Part shown: piece after piece, positions 43,334 to 52,079 of the stretch
How positions within the stretch are numbered: the stretch's first letter is position 1
How the letters are laid out: every line of letters starts with the position of its first letter
Assembly: GCF_000422285.1 (NCBI RefSeq)
Contig: NZ_AULM01000004.1
Location: 124,001 to 188,000 of the forward strand
Source: Desulfatiglans anilini DSM 4660
Lineage (GTDB): Bacteria; Desulfobacterota; DSM-4660; Desulfatiglandales; Desulfatiglandaceae
Direction: 5' to 3'
DNA: 64,000 bases
The notes under the pieces: generated by a model
The model's input: the letters and a program-made list of their open reading frames with translations, nothing else
Databases searched by the model: none
Told to the model about the DNA's origin: nothing
Program-made: the position numbers and the translations under genes

Positions 43334-44437
43334 ATGATCGACCGCAGACTCATTCAGAACTTCGATTGGCTCCTGCTCTTCATGATTGCAGGCATCGCCG
43401 TCATGAGCATTGCCAACCTTTACAGCGCCACTTACGCCGTGCGGGACATCGGCGGGTCTCAGGTCTTTTACAAACAGATCTACTGGTTCCTGATCGGGTT
43501 CAGCTTCCTGCTGATCATGACGACCTTCAACTACACCCATTTGGAACGTTTCGCCTACCCTGCTTACGCGATATCCATCCTGCTTCTGGTTCTCGTCCTG
43601 GTGGTCGGCAAAGTCACCTCGGGTTCTCAACGCTGGATCGCCCTCGGGCCAGTCACGTTCCAGCCCTCGGAATTAGCGAAATTCACGCTCGTCCTGGTCC
43701 TGGCCAAATTCATTTGTAATCGGGGAATGCAGAGAAGCTATCATTTGAGAGATCTCTGGCAGCCCTTCCTCCTGATCGCCCTGCCTGCAGCCCTGATTCT
43801 CAAGGAGCCCGATCTCGGAACGGCACTCCTCCTGGTTGCAGTGGGCGGATCCATGATCCTGGTAGTCGGTATTCACTGGAAATCCTTACTGATTATTCTC
43901 TGCTCCACCATGGCCGCAGCCCCGCTGATCTGGATGAAGCTGAAGCCCTACCAGCAAACCCGAATCCTGACCTTCCTCAACCCGGACCTGGACCCGCTGG
44001 GATCGAGTTACCACATCAATCAATCCAAAATTGCGATCGGGTCCGGGCTCTTCTGGGGCAAGGGCTTCCTTCACGGCACCCAGACGCGGCTTCATTTTCT
44101 GCCGGAGCAGCACACAGACTTCGCCTTTTCGGTGCTGGCCGAGGAATGGGGCCTTCTCGGAGCCGGTTTTCTGCTGATGTTCTACCTCGGCGTCATCATC
44201 TGGGGCCTGATGATCGCCGCCAACTCGCGGGACCGGTTCGGCTCCGTGCTGGCCATCGGGATCGTGGCCATCGTCTTCTGGCAGGTCCTGATCAATGTCG
44301 GCATGGTGACGGGGATCCTGCCCGTCGTGGGCATTCCACTGGTCCTTTTCAGCTACGGGGGCTCATCCCTCGTCACCACCATGATCCTGCTCGGGCTGCT
44401 GATGAACATCAGCATGCGCCGATTCATGTTTCAATAG
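43334..44437 (+). CDS. rodA: Peptidoglycan glycosyltransferase RodA
   Basis: 367-residue SEDS protein with ten or so membrane helices. Signatures: GSQRWIALGPVTFQPSELAK, KEPDLGTALLL, LPEQHTDFAFSVLAEEWG and GIPLVLFSYGGSSLVTTM. It polymerises lipid II into glycan strands in complex with PBP2. Last gene of the rod-shape cluster; ubiE follows after 108 nt. Confidence 0.97.
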   Translation: MIDRRLIQNFDWLLLFMIAGIAVMSIANLYSATYAVRDIGGSQVFYKQIYWFLIGFSFLLIMTTFNYTHLERFAYPAYAISILLLVLVLVVGKVTSGSQRWIALGPVTFQPSELAKFTLVLVLAKFICNRGMQRSYHLRDLWQPFLLIALPAALILKEPDLGTALLLVAVGGSMILVVGIHWKSLLIILCSTMAAAPLIWMKLKPYQQTRILTFLNPDLDPLGSSYHINQSKIAIGSGLFWGKGFLHGTQTRLHFLPEQHTDFAFSVLAEEWGLLGAGFLLMFYLGVIIWGLMIAANSRDRFGSVLAIGIVAIVFWQVLINVGMVTGILPVVGIPLVLFSYGGSSLVTTMILLGLLMNISMRRFMFQ

Positions 44438-44545
44438 AATGAGAATTTTTCATCCCCAAACGAGCGTCTTGAACCTTGCAAGGCAGACGCGCCGGGTTTT
44501 GCCGCACAACCCAACGCCTTTTTCCGGCCGGATCCGGAGCTGACG

Positions 44546-45292
44546 ATGCCGCCCTCTTCCCCTAAGAAACAGCCCCCTTTCAAGGCCGCAGGAGCAAACG
44601 ATCCCCGCCCGGAGGTCCGGCGGATGTTCAGCGAAATTTCGGCCCGCTACGATCTGATGAATCGGCTGATGACCTTTGACCGCGATCGGAATTGGAAACG
44701 CGAGGTCATCCGGCGCGCGCGCCTGCAATCTGGACACCGTCTGCTGGATGTTGGAACAGGAACGGGAGGCATCGCCTTCGAGGCCCAGAAAAGCTGCCGG
44801 GAGGTCACTATCACTGCCGTGGATTTTACCCGGCCTATGCTCGAGATAGGCCGTGCACGCGATCGGAAAAACACGATATCCTGGTGCCAGGCCGACGCAT
44901 TGCGCCTTCCCTTCGAGGATGCGGCCTTCGATGCCGTCACCTCGGGCTACCTCATTCGGAACGTCCCCGACCCGCTGCGGGCTTTCGAAGAGCAGATGCG
45001 CGTCCTCAAGCCGGGGGGGCGCGTGGTATGCCTCGACACATCCCCGCCGCCGCCAGGGCCGCTAGCGCCTTTCGTCCGCTTCTATCTGCGGCGCGTCATC
45101 CCGTTCCTCGGAGAGATCATTGCGGGCAACCGTTCGGCCTACACCTATCTCCCCGAAACGACCCAAGCCTTCTTCGAACCCGCACGCCTCGCCGCCCTCA
45201 TGCGCGAGGCCGGCTTCGAGCGCGTCTCATACCGGCAATTCATGTTCCATACGATCACGGTCCATACCGGCGAGCGCCCTCTCACACGCTGA
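44546..45292 (+). CDS. ubiE: Demethylmenaquinone/ubiquinone C-methyltransferase
   Basis: 248-residue class I SAM methyltransferase of the UbiE/MenG family. RRMFSEISARYDLMNRLMTF is the family N-terminal signature, LLDVGTGTGGIAFE the SAM motif I, then ADALRLPFEDAAFDAVTSGY and IRNVPDPLRAFEEQMRVLKP. In an anaerobe the product is most likely menaquinone, so menG (2-demethylmenaquinone methyltransferase) fits the expected role better than ubiquinone synthesis. Same strand as rodA but functionally unrelated. The residues AYTYLPETTQAFFEP near the C-terminus are typical. Confidence 0.93.
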   Translation: MPPSSPKKQPPFKAAGANDPRPEVRRMFSEISARYDLMNRLMTFDRDRNWKREVIRRARLQSGHRLLDVGTGTGGIAFEAQKSCREVTITAVDFTRPMLEIGRARDRKNTISWCQADALRLPFEDAAFDAVTSGYLIRNVPDPLRAFEEQMRVLKPGGRVVCLDTSPPPPGPLAPFVRFYLRRVIPFLGEIIAGNRSAYTYLPETTQAFFEPARLAALMREAGFERVSYRQFMFHTITVHTGERPLTR

Positions 45293-45322
45293 GCCTCAGG
45301 ACCTTATCGGGCAAAAAACCGC

Positions 45323-46234
45323 TTATGAAGGAAGGATGCCTTCGATCAGCCTCAGCAGATGATCGCGGCGCCGCATGCCGGTTATCCAAGCCTCCGGCAC
45401 CCCTTGCATTCCGTTGTGCGCCCCCAGCACCAAACCCGCCAGCATGCCGCGGCCGGCGCTGTCGCCTCCGCCCATGACACCCTGAACCAGGGCCTCCTTC
45501 AGGTTGTCCGGATATTTCTCGATCAAATGGATCACCCCCGGAAACGCCTCCGGGGCGTGGCAGCTCTGGCCGAAAGCGAGGATCGCCTTGACGCTCTCTC
45601 TTTCGACCGATCCACGGCCTTGCTGAACCCATTTCTCGATCACGGACCCGGTGTAATGCTCTTTCACCACATCGGAGATCGCATCCCCGGGGGTCTGTCC
45701 ATGCAGGATCGCGTGGACCACGCGGGCGAAAAACTCGGCGCTCTCGACGGTCCACTGATCGGCGTGGGTCATGCGGGTCTGCTCCCTGGCGGACGCCACG
45801 AGGGCGCCGAGATCATCCGCATACAGGTAGACGAGGGGGGCGATGCGTGCAGCCCCGGCCAGGTCGTTCGAAGGGGAGCCGGGGTCGCGCCAGGTCTTCC
45901 CCTCCGCATAGCGTGAAAGGGTCATCCGGGTGGCCTGATCCACATATCCTTCATAGCCATTGAACAAGGCACGCCAGCGCTCGGAGAAGTCCCGCAGGTC
46001 AAACCGCTGGAGGTCCGCCAGGGATTCGAGCAGCACCAGCATCTGGTCCCCGTAGTGCGTGAAGTCCCCTTTCGTCTTTGTTGGATGGTAGGAATCGGGC
46101 GACGGTCCCAGCAAGTTCTCGATCCGCCCGAAACGCTTCAGGATCTGATTCGTGTCATAGATCCAGTGTGCACCGAGGGCCAGTGCGTCCCCCGCAAAAG
46201 ACGCCAAAACAGCCGCCTTGGATCGCTCTTTCAT
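45323..46234 (-). CDS. ADP-ribosylglycohydrolase-fold protein of the J1-crystallin/selenoprotein J type
   Basis: 303 residues from MKERSKAAV (ATG 46234, AAAGGGGAAA upstream). The fold signature starts FAGDALALGAHWIYD and closes GGDSAGRGMLAGLVLGAHNG. The metal-ligand motif TDDT of DraG/ARH enzymes is replaced by THYGDQ in the segment KGDFTHYGDQM. The HWIYD and GGDSAGRG wording is that of the J1-crystallin branch, whose members are not known as ADP-ribose hydrolases. No ADP-ribosyltransferase is nearby. It is convergent with ubiE, 30 nt apart. The function is unknown. Confidence 0.85.
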   Translation of the reverse strand: MKERSKAAVLASFAGDALALGAHWIYDTNQILKRFGRIENLLGPSPDSYHPTKTKGDFTHYGDQMLVLLESLADLQRFDLRDFSERWRALFNGYEGYVDQATRMTLSRYAEGKTWRDPGSPSNDLAGAARIAPLVYLYADDLGALVASAREQTRMTHADQWTVESAEFFARVVHAILHGQTPGDAISDVVKEHYTGSVIEKWVQQGRGSVERESVKAILAFGQSCHAPEAFPGVIHLIEKYPDNLKEALVQGVMGGGDSAGRGMLAGLVLGAHNGMQGVPEAWITGMRRRDHLLRLIEGILPS

Positions 46235-46432
46235 ATGAATTTCCCCTTTGCCGGATGGCTGCCAATCATTCCATCCCAAACGTCGATCCACCTGCAATAC
46301 ATGAATACGTCCTTGCCGTCGGGCATTCCCCATTACTGAGGGGCATCCGGCACCCGCTGAGCGCCCTCGCCCACTCGAGGGGATCTCATCCCGGCCGGTC
46401 GCAGTTCGGCCGATACGGGCATCAACCCATGC

Positions 46433-46486
46433 CCATCCGGAAATGATTTACCGATACAACCTCGTTTCCAGACCGGAAATATGGTC
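46433..46486. repeat. Left-end fragment of the intergenic element (R6)
   Basis: CCATCCGGAAATGATTTACC and the following CAGACCGGAAATATGG match the left third of copy R1. The central hairpin and right end are absent. It lies between the ADP-ribosylglycohydrolase-like gene and the lipoprotein gene. Confidence 0.6.
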
Positions 46487-46687
46487 GGATCCCTTTGATC
46501 CCGCCCGAACATCTTCTTACGGACCAAACATTCACCCCTGGTTATTCGCCATTTCTTGACGGACGTTACTCCGGCAGCATCCTGCGCCCCTCTGCGACCC
46601 CTGTTCAACCCAGCCACCCAAATACGCTTTTCCGTTAAAATAGTATGAATTCTCAAGAGGAAAGGCAAACATTCTCTCACATTCCGC

Positions 46688-46714
46688 TTGACTGAAGATC
46701 AACTTTGCTATAGT
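46688..46714 (+). promoter_or_regulatory. Candidate promoter for the VWA-OmpA lipoprotein
   Basis: TTGACT (46688-46693) and TATAGT (46709-46714) with a 15-nt spacer, shorter than ideal, in a clearly AT-rich stretch. About 180 nt of leader precede the gene. Confidence 0.4.
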
Positions 46715-46894
46715 TTGGCCTTTATGCCGATTTGGCTCTGCGCCTGGAAGCATGCAGCGTTGGAGAGCCGTAAGGCCTATTCGCAACATGGATGGCCGTT
46801 TTTTTCACAAGAGTCCGGTGTACCTGAACGGATCTGCAGTAGAGGTTTGGGTTTAAGCTTTTGGACCAAAAACATTTTTCAGGAGGTAGTGGTG

Positions 46895-48067
46895 ATGCGT
46901 AGATCTTTTTTCATGGCGTTTCTTTTGATTGCGGTAGGGGCTTTCTTTGTTGGGTGTGCGACAGCGCCCCAACCCCTGGCGCCTTTCCAGGCGTATGACC
47001 TGAACCCAAAAGTCAAATCGGGGGATTACACCCAAAGCGTTGACAATTTCGTCGTGGTCTTTGATGGCTCCACCTCCATGTCAGACAAGTGCCAGGGGCA
47101 CAAGAAGCTGGATCTCGCGCGCGAAGTAGTGAACCGCATGAACCAGACGATCCCCGCCATCAAGCTCAACGGAGCGTTGCGCACCTTCGGGCAGGGCTCC
47201 TGCATCCCCGGGGACCCGACCTCCGTCATCTATGGACCGGCCCCTTACGTGAGCGCCGACATGGCCAAGGCGATCGCCAAGATCACCTGCACCGGCGGCA
47301 ACACCCCCCTCGGAGAAGCGATGGAAGCCTCCGCTGCTGAGTTGAAGGCCATGCAGGGCCCAACCGCCATGATCATCTTCAGCGACGGCGAAGCCACTGA
47401 CAAGGCCGTTCCTGCGGCCGAAGCCCTCAAGAAGGAATTCCCCGGGCTCTGCATCTACACGGTTCAGATCGGCGACAGCAAAACCGGGAAGGCCGTCCTC
47501 GATGAAGTCGCCAAGGCCGGGAATTGCGGATTTGCGACCAACGCCAAGGACATCATGGGCGGCGCCGAGATGGCCGCTTTCGTCGAAAAGGTCTTCCTGA
47601 CCAAGGGTGAAAAACCGAAGGCCGTTGGAAGACTTGACAGCGACGGCGACGGCGTGCCCGACGATATCGATCAGTGCCCCGGCACCCCCAAGGGAGCCAA
47701 GGTGGATGAGAGAGGCTGCTGGGTCATTCCGAACGTCCTCTTCGACTTCGACAAAGACACCGTCAAGCCCCAGTACCAGGGTGTCCTCGACGACGTTGTA
47801 CGCGTCCTCAAACTCAATCCCAACGTCATGATTCAGTTGGATGGACATACGGACAGCATCGGCACCGAACAGTACAACATGGGCCTCTCCCAGAGGCGGT
47901 CCAACTCCGTCAAGAAATACCTCGAGAAGGCCGGCATCGTTTCGGGTCGTCTGACCACCAAGGCCTACGGTGAGTCCAAGCCGATCGCCCCGAACAAGAT
48001 CGACGGCAAGGATAATCCGGCTGGCAGGGCAAAGAATCGGCGCGTCGAGTTGTCGCCTGTCTTCTAG
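46895..48067 (+). CDS. Outer-membrane lipoprotein with VWA, calcium-binding and OmpA-like domains
   Basis: 390 residues from the ATG at 46895 with GGAGG 8 nt upstream. A lipoprotein signal ends at Cys21 (AVGAFFVGC). About 50-230 is a von Willebrand A domain whose MIDAS motif is DGSTSMS (D57, S59, S61). About 245-275 is a thrombospondin type-3-like calcium loop (DSDGDGVPDDIDQCPGTP). About 285-390 is an OmpA/Pal domain (LFDFDKDTVKPQYQ, LDGHTDSIGTEQYNMGLSQR) that binds peptidoglycan. The protein probably bridges outer membrane and cell wall while its VWA face binds a partner in a metal-dependent way. A strong hairpin terminator follows. Confidence 0.9.
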   Translation: MRRSFFMAFLLIAVGAFFVGCATAPQPLAPFQAYDLNPKVKSGDYTQSVDNFVVVFDGSTSMSDKCQGHKKLDLAREVVNRMNQTIPAIKLNGALRTFGQGSCIPGDPTSVIYGPAPYVSADMAKAIAKITCTGGNTPLGEAMEASAAELKAMQGPTAMIIFSDGEATDKAVPAAEALKKEFPGLCIYTVQIGDSKTGKAVLDEVAKAGNCGFATNAKDIMGGAEMAAFVEKVFLTKGEKPKAVGRLDSDGDGVPDDIDQCPGTPKGAKVDERGCWVIPNVLFDFDKDTVKPQYQGVLDDVVRVLKLNPNVMIQLDGHTDSIGTEQYNMGLSQRRSNSVKKYLEKAGIVSGRLTTKAYGESKPIAPNKIDGKDNPAGRAKNRRVELSPVF

Positions 48068-48106
48068 ATCGTCCTCAGCTTAAACTAAACCTGAACCAGC
48101 AAAGAT

Positions 48107-48145
48107 CCGAACGGCGACCCCTTCAAGGAAGGGGTTTCCGTTCGG
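48107..48145 (+). terminator. Hairpin terminator after the lipoprotein gene
   Basis: Nested stem: CCGAACGG (48107-48114) with CCGTTCGG (48138-48145), and ACCCCTT with AAGGGGT inside. About 15 bp in total, 40 nt after the stop. The following sequence is not strongly T-rich. Confidence 0.65.
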
Positions 48146-48240
48146 ATCGGCTGGTTGTCTCATTCTGATCTCCCTGTCACTGAAACCGGCCTGTTTCAAC
48201 ACCGGTATCCCGGCTGCATTTCCCCGTTTCATAACCGTGT

Positions 48241-48427
48241 CCATCCGGAAACCAGGATTTTTCTTTACATCCTTCGGGTGCTCAGTCCCACCGCATCGCG
48301 GCGGGTCCCGGTTTGGCCAAGATCAAGGAAATCCAACGCTTGTGTGGAGGCGACCTTCAGGTCGCCTCCGCACAAGCAAACGTGCAGATCGACGCCGAGA
48401 TTGGCAAAAAAGGCCCTTTCCGGATGG
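48241..48427. repeat. Intergenic palindromic element, copy R3
   Basis: 187 bp between the lipoprotein gene and mscS. Ends CCATCCGGAAA and CTTTCCGGATGG, core GGAGGCGACC/GGTCGCCTCC around TTCA, and the TTGGCCAA...ATTGGC pair. In place of the second CCGGAAATG box of R1 and R2 it carries an extra module with TTCGGGTGCTCAGTCCCACC and GGCGGGTCC, shared with R4 and R5. Confidence 0.75.
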
Positions 48428-48550
48428 AAACCAACTCCGGCCGATCGACCCGGCCCCGGAGCGGCTGCAGGGTAAAAGAAGAACCCGGCAGTCTGCCGCT
48501 TTTTCAACCTGCCTCAAGCCTGAGCCATTCAGGCTGGAAAGGAGTTGTCC

Positions 48551-49357
48551 ATGCAGGATTCTCTTCAAGTTGTTATGCATTATCTAACCACATACGGCAT
48601 CAATGTAATCGGCGCCATTATCATTCTGATCCTCGGTAAGATCGGTGCCGGAATCGCCCGAAGGATCGTCACCAGAGTCCTTCGCAAGTCCAATACCGAT
48701 GCCTCGGTGATCTCGTTTGTCGCCGGTCTGGCGTATACGTTGGTCCTCGTTTTTGCCGTATTGGCCGCCCTCGCCAAATTCGGCGTGCAGACCACCTCAT
48801 TCATCGCCGTCCTGGGCGCCGCCGGTCTGGCCGTCGGCCTGGCGCTGCAGGGCTCCCTTGCCAACTTTGCGGCCGGTTTTCTTTTGCTGGTCCTGCGTCC
48901 ATTCAAGACCGACGACTACATCGATGCCGCCGGGGTAAGCGGCAGTGTAAAGGAGATCCATCTCTTCACCACCACGCTGGTGACACCCGACAACATCAAA
49001 ATCATCGTCCCCAACAGCAAGATCTTCGCCGATACCATCAAAAACTTTTCGGCATACGATATACGCCGCCTTGATATGGTCTTTGGCATCGGTTATGGAT
49101 CCTCCATTGAAAAGGCCATCGAGGTGCTCCAAGACCTCCTCAAGAAGGATCCCCGAATCCTGGCGGAGCCCGAGCTGCAAATCGTAGTCGCGGAACTGGC
49201 CGATTCCAGCGTGAACCTCTTTGTACGTCCATGGGTCAAAAAGACCGACTATTGGGATGTGAAATTCGATTTCACCCATGCCGTCAAGAAGGCATTCGAT
49301 CAAAACGACATCGAAATTCCCTTTCCTCAGCGCACCATCCACATGGTCAACCCATAG
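48551..49357 (+). CDS. mscS: Small-conductance mechanosensitive channel (MscS family)
   Basis: 268 residues, ATG with AAAGGAG 6 nt upstream. Three membrane helices, the third being the pore helix AAGLAVGLALQGSLANFAAG with the Gly/Ala ridge, then the beta domain (VKEIHLFTTTLVTPDNIKII, IVPNSKIF). This is the length of E. coli MscS. It opens on membrane tension and releases solutes during osmotic downshock. Followed by a strong terminator. Confidence 0.95.
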   Translation: MQDSLQVVMHYLTTYGINVIGAIIILILGKIGAGIARRIVTRVLRKSNTDASVISFVAGLAYTLVLVFAVLAALAKFGVQTTSFIAVLGAAGLAVGLALQGSLANFAAGFLLLVLRPFKTDDYIDAAGVSGSVKEIHLFTTTLVTPDNIKIIVPNSKIFADTIKNFSAYDIRRLDMVFGIGYGSSIEKAIEVLQDLLKKDPRILAEPELQIVVAELADSSVNLFVRPWVKKTDYWDVKFDFTHAVKKAFDQNDIEIPFPQRTIHMVNP

Positions 49358-49387
49358 GCCGGCATCGTTCCAGGGTGCTATAATCAA

Positions 49388-49419
49388 AGAGCCGCGCGGT
49401 TCAAAAACCGCGCGGCTCT
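49388..49419. terminator. Strong bidirectional terminator between mscS and groEL
   Basis: AGAGCCGCGCGGTT (49388-49401) and AACCGCGCGGCTCT (49406-49419) form a perfect 14-bp stem with a CAAA loop. On the minus strand it is followed by TTTGATTATA, so it can end groEL transcripts as well as mscS. A second stem AGCCCC/GGGGCT lies at about 49434-49461 on the groEL side. Confidence 0.85.
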
Positions 49420-49494
49420 TCTCTGCGAGTCGAAAGCCCCGATTATTGCGGAACAGGGGCTGCCGGACTATGTTTCCGGACGGGGGATCACTGA

Positions 49495-51120
49495 TCAGTA
49501 CATGTCATCATCCGGGGGCATGGGCGGGGCCGCCGACTTTTTCTTGGCCGGTTTTTCAGCAACCATGGCCTCCGTGGTCATGAGCAATCCTGCCACTGAA
49601 GCAGCATTCTGCAGTGCAAAACGAGTCACTTTGGTGGGATCGATGACACCAGCCTCAATCAGATCCTCGTAAACGCCCGTATCGGCATTGAACCCATAGG
49701 CGCCGCTTCCTTCGAGCACCTTCTGAATCACGACCGATCCCTCGAAGCCCGCGTTGTTTGCGATCTGCCGCACCGGCTCTTCGAGCGCACGCTTGACAAG
49801 ATCCAAGCCCAGCTCTTCATCGCCTTCAAAATGCGCATCTCCCAGCGATTTGATCACCCGAGCAAAGGCCACGCCGCCCCCGGGAACAATGCCTTCTTCG
49901 ACCGCCGCGCGGGTGGCGTTCAAGGCGTCTTCGACACGATCCTTGCGCTCTTTCATCTCAGTCTCGGTCGCAGCCCCCACACTGATGACCGCCACGCCGC
50001 CGATCAGCTTGGCAAGGCGCTCCTGAAGCTTTTCCCGGTCATAATCGCTTGTGGTCTCCTCGATCTGAGCCCGAATCTGCTTGACCCGGCCATCCAGCGC
50101 CTCACGGCTCCCGCCGCCGTCAACGATGGTGGTATTGTCTTTGTTCACCGAGATCCGCTTGGCCGTGCCCAGATCCTGGACCGTGATGTTCTCGAGTTTG
50201 ATCCCGAGGTCCTCGCTGATGACCTGACCACCGGTCAGAATCGCGATATCCTGCAGCATGGCTTTGCGCCGGTCGCCGAAGCCGGGGGCCTTTACGGCTG
50301 CGCACTGCAGCGTTCCGCGCAGCTTGTTGACCACCAGAGTCGCAAGGGCCTCACCCTCCACATCCTCCGCGAGGATCAAGAGGGGTTTGTTCATCCGGGC
50401 GATCTGCTCCAGAATCGGAACCAGATCCTTCATGCTGCTGATCTTTTTCTCGCTGAGCAGGATGAAGGGCTCCTCGAGATGGACCTCCATCTTCTCAGGG
50501 TCAGTCACAAAATAGGGGCTGACATATCCACGGTCGAACTGCATCCCCTCGACGATCTCCAGGGTGGTCTCCATGCTTTTGGCCTCTTCGACCGTAATCA
50601 CCCCTTCTTTACCGACCTTCTCCATGGCCTCGGAAATGATGTTTCCGATGGTCTTGTCATTATTGGCGGAGATCGTTCCGACCTGCGCGATTTCCCTTTT
50701 CTCTTTAGTGGGTTTGGAGATCTTTTTCAACTCCGCCACCACCAGCTCCACAGCCTTGTCGATCCCGCGCTTGACCGCCATAGGGTTGGCGCCTGCCGCC
50801 ACCAGTTTGGACCCTTCACGAAAAACCGCCTGGGCGAGGATCGTGGCCGTGGTCGTTCCGTCCCCGGCAACGTCCGAGGTCTTCGAAGCGACCTCCCTGA
50901 CCATCTGAGCGCCCATGTTTTCGAACTTGTCTTCGAGATCGATCTCCTTTGCAACCGTCACACCGTCCTTGGTGATCTTCGGAGCGCCCCAGGACTTCTC
51001 GATCAGCACATTCCTCCCCTTCGGACCCAATGTAACCTTTACCGCATTGGCAAGGGTGTCGACGCCCTTCAGGATCTTCTCCCTGGCAGCTGCACTGTAT
51101 TTGATATCTTTACCAGCCAT
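49495..51120 (-). CDS. groEL: Chaperonin GroEL (Hsp60)
   Basis: 541 residues from MAGKDIKYS (ATG 51120). The ATP site ([20 protein letters not shown] and [12 protein letters not shown]), the conserved DGVTVAKEI and [13 protein letters not shown] are present. The C-terminus reads [16 protein letters not shown], so the usual repeated Gly-Gly-Met tail is absent. Double-ring ATP-driven folding chamber that works with GroES. In the groES-groEL operon (15-nt gap). Confidence 0.98.
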   Translation of the reverse strand: MAGKDIKYSAAAREKILKGVDTLANAVKVTLGPKGRNVLIEKSWGAPKITKDGVTVAKEIDLEDKFENMGAQMVREVASKTSDVAGDGTTTATILAQAVFREGSKLVAAGANPMAVKRGIDKAVELVVAELKKISKPTKEKREIAQVGTISANNDKTIGNIISEAMEKVGKEGVITVEEAKSMETTLEIVEGMQFDRGYVSPYFVTDPEKMEVHLEEPFILLSEKKISSMKDLVPILEQIARMNKPLLILAEDVEGEALATLVVNKLRGTLQCAAVKAPGFGDRRKAMLQDIAILTGGQVISEDLGIKLENITVQDLGTAKRISVNKDNTTIVDGGGSREALDGRVKQIRAQIEETTSDYDREKLQERLAKLIGGVAVISVGAATETEMKERKDRVEDALNATRAAVEEGIVPGGGVAFARVIKSLGDAHFEGDEELGLDLVKRALEEPVRQIANNAGFEGSVVIQKVLEGSGAYGFNADTGVYEDLIEAGVIDPTKVTRFALQNAASVAGLLMTTEAMVAEKPAKKKSAAPPMPPDDDMY

Positions 51121-51134
51121 TGCCCCATTCCTCC

Positions 51135-51425
51135 TCAAGCTTCCACAATCGCCAAAATGTCATCCTCACGCATGATCAAATGTTCCACACCATCGATCTT
51201 GATCTCATTGCCCGCATACTTACTGAACAAGACACGGTCGTTTTCCTTGACCTCCATCGGGATCCTTTCGGCTTTGTCATTCAGTTTCCCGACGCCAACC
51301 GCGATCACCCGGCCCTCCTGCGGCTTCTCTTTGGCCGTGTCCGGGATAATGAGGCCGCCCGGTGTCTTCTCCTCTTCTTCGATGCGAAGCACCACCACGC
51401 GATCATTCAACGGTCTGATATTCAT
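51135..51425 (-). CDS. groES: Co-chaperonin GroES (Hsp10)
   Basis: 96 residues from [12 protein letters not shown] (ATG 51425, GGAGG 10 nt upstream; a TTG two codons earlier is possible). Mobile-loop region [20 protein letters not shown], then GRVIAVGVG and [11 protein letters not shown]. It caps the GroEL chamber. The upstream 135 nt before repeat R4 should hold the promoter. Neither a CIRCE element (TTAGCACTC-N9-GAGTGCTAA) nor a clear sigma-32 promoter was found there. Confidence 0.97.
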   Translation of the reverse strand: MNIRPLNDRVVVLRIEEEEKTPGGLIIPDTAKEKPQEGRVIAVGVGKLNDKAERIPMEVKENDRVLFSKYAGNEIKIDGVEHLIMREDDILAIVEA

Positions 51426-51570
51426 GCGCAAAAAACCTCCTCAGGTAAAAAGTTCTGAAGGCTGAGCCGCCTTCCTGCTGGATTAAACCCCCTGCAACAC
51501 CTGGGTCCTTTTAAACGGAAAAGGGATTCGCCGCCTCCTGCAAAATTCCCGCGAGAAAGCTAAGCAGTTT

Positions 51571-51789
51571 CCATCCGGAAATGTCTTCTTGGCCAATCCC
51601 AGCGTCAATCCGCACGCTTGCTTGTGCGGCGACCTAGAGTCCGCCTCCGCGCAAACGCTTGATCTCCTTGATCTTGGCCAAACCGGGACCCGCCCCGCAG
51701 GGGTGGGACTGAGCACCCGAAGGGTGTGAAGAAAAATCCTCTTTTCCGGATTGGAAACCGGGTTTTACCGGGAAATCATTTTCGGATGG
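51571..51789. repeat. Intergenic palindromic element, copy R4 (reverse orientation)
   Basis: 219 bp upstream of groES, in opposite orientation to R1-R3. Ends CCATCCGGAAATG and ATTTTCGGATGG. It carries both the second CCGGATTGG box and the extra hairpin module (GGGACCCGCCCCGCAGGGG, GCACCCGAAGGGTG). It is flanked by perfect 10-bp direct repeats AAGCTAAGCA at 51557-51566 and 51790-51799. Confidence 0.8.
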
Positions 51790-51845
51790 AAGCTAAGCAC
51801 CATTTATGCCTTGTCAAGCGCCGCGTTGTGCTCTGAGATGCATTT

Positions 51846-52063
51846 CCATCCGGAAATGGTCTTTTTGGCCAATCCCGGCCTCAATCTGCATATTTGCTTG
51901 TGCGGCACCCACCAGGTCGGCTCCGCGCAAACGATTGCTTTCCTTGATCTTGGCCGAACCGGAACCCGCCCCGCAGGGGTGGGACGAAGCACGCGAAGCG
52001 TGTGAGGCAACCCGGACCCTCCGCGAAGCGGTGGAACTGAGCACCCGAAGGGCCCATGGATGG
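51846..52063. repeat. Intergenic palindromic element, copy R5 (reverse orientation)
   Basis: 218 bp, 57 bp after R4 in the same orientation and ending 17 nt from the yqeB stop. Left end CCATCCGGAAATGG; right end only GGATGG. The GGTCGGC core hairpin is damaged. The hairpin module is expanded: CACGCGAAGCGTG, CCGCGAAGCGG and GCACCCGAAGGGC follow one another. Confidence 0.75.
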
Positions 52064-52079
52064 CCCAGATTCGACCCAC

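Noticed and set aside
51426-51570. CIRCE operator upstream of groES
   Set aside because: GCTAAGCA near R4 resembles part of CIRCE, but the inverted TTAGCACTC/GAGTGCTAA pair is not present.
51571-52063. R4 and R5 as a CRISPR array
   Set aside because: Only two long, unequal copies, with internal palindromes and no regular 25-40 bp repeat/spacer pattern. Other copies are kilobases away.
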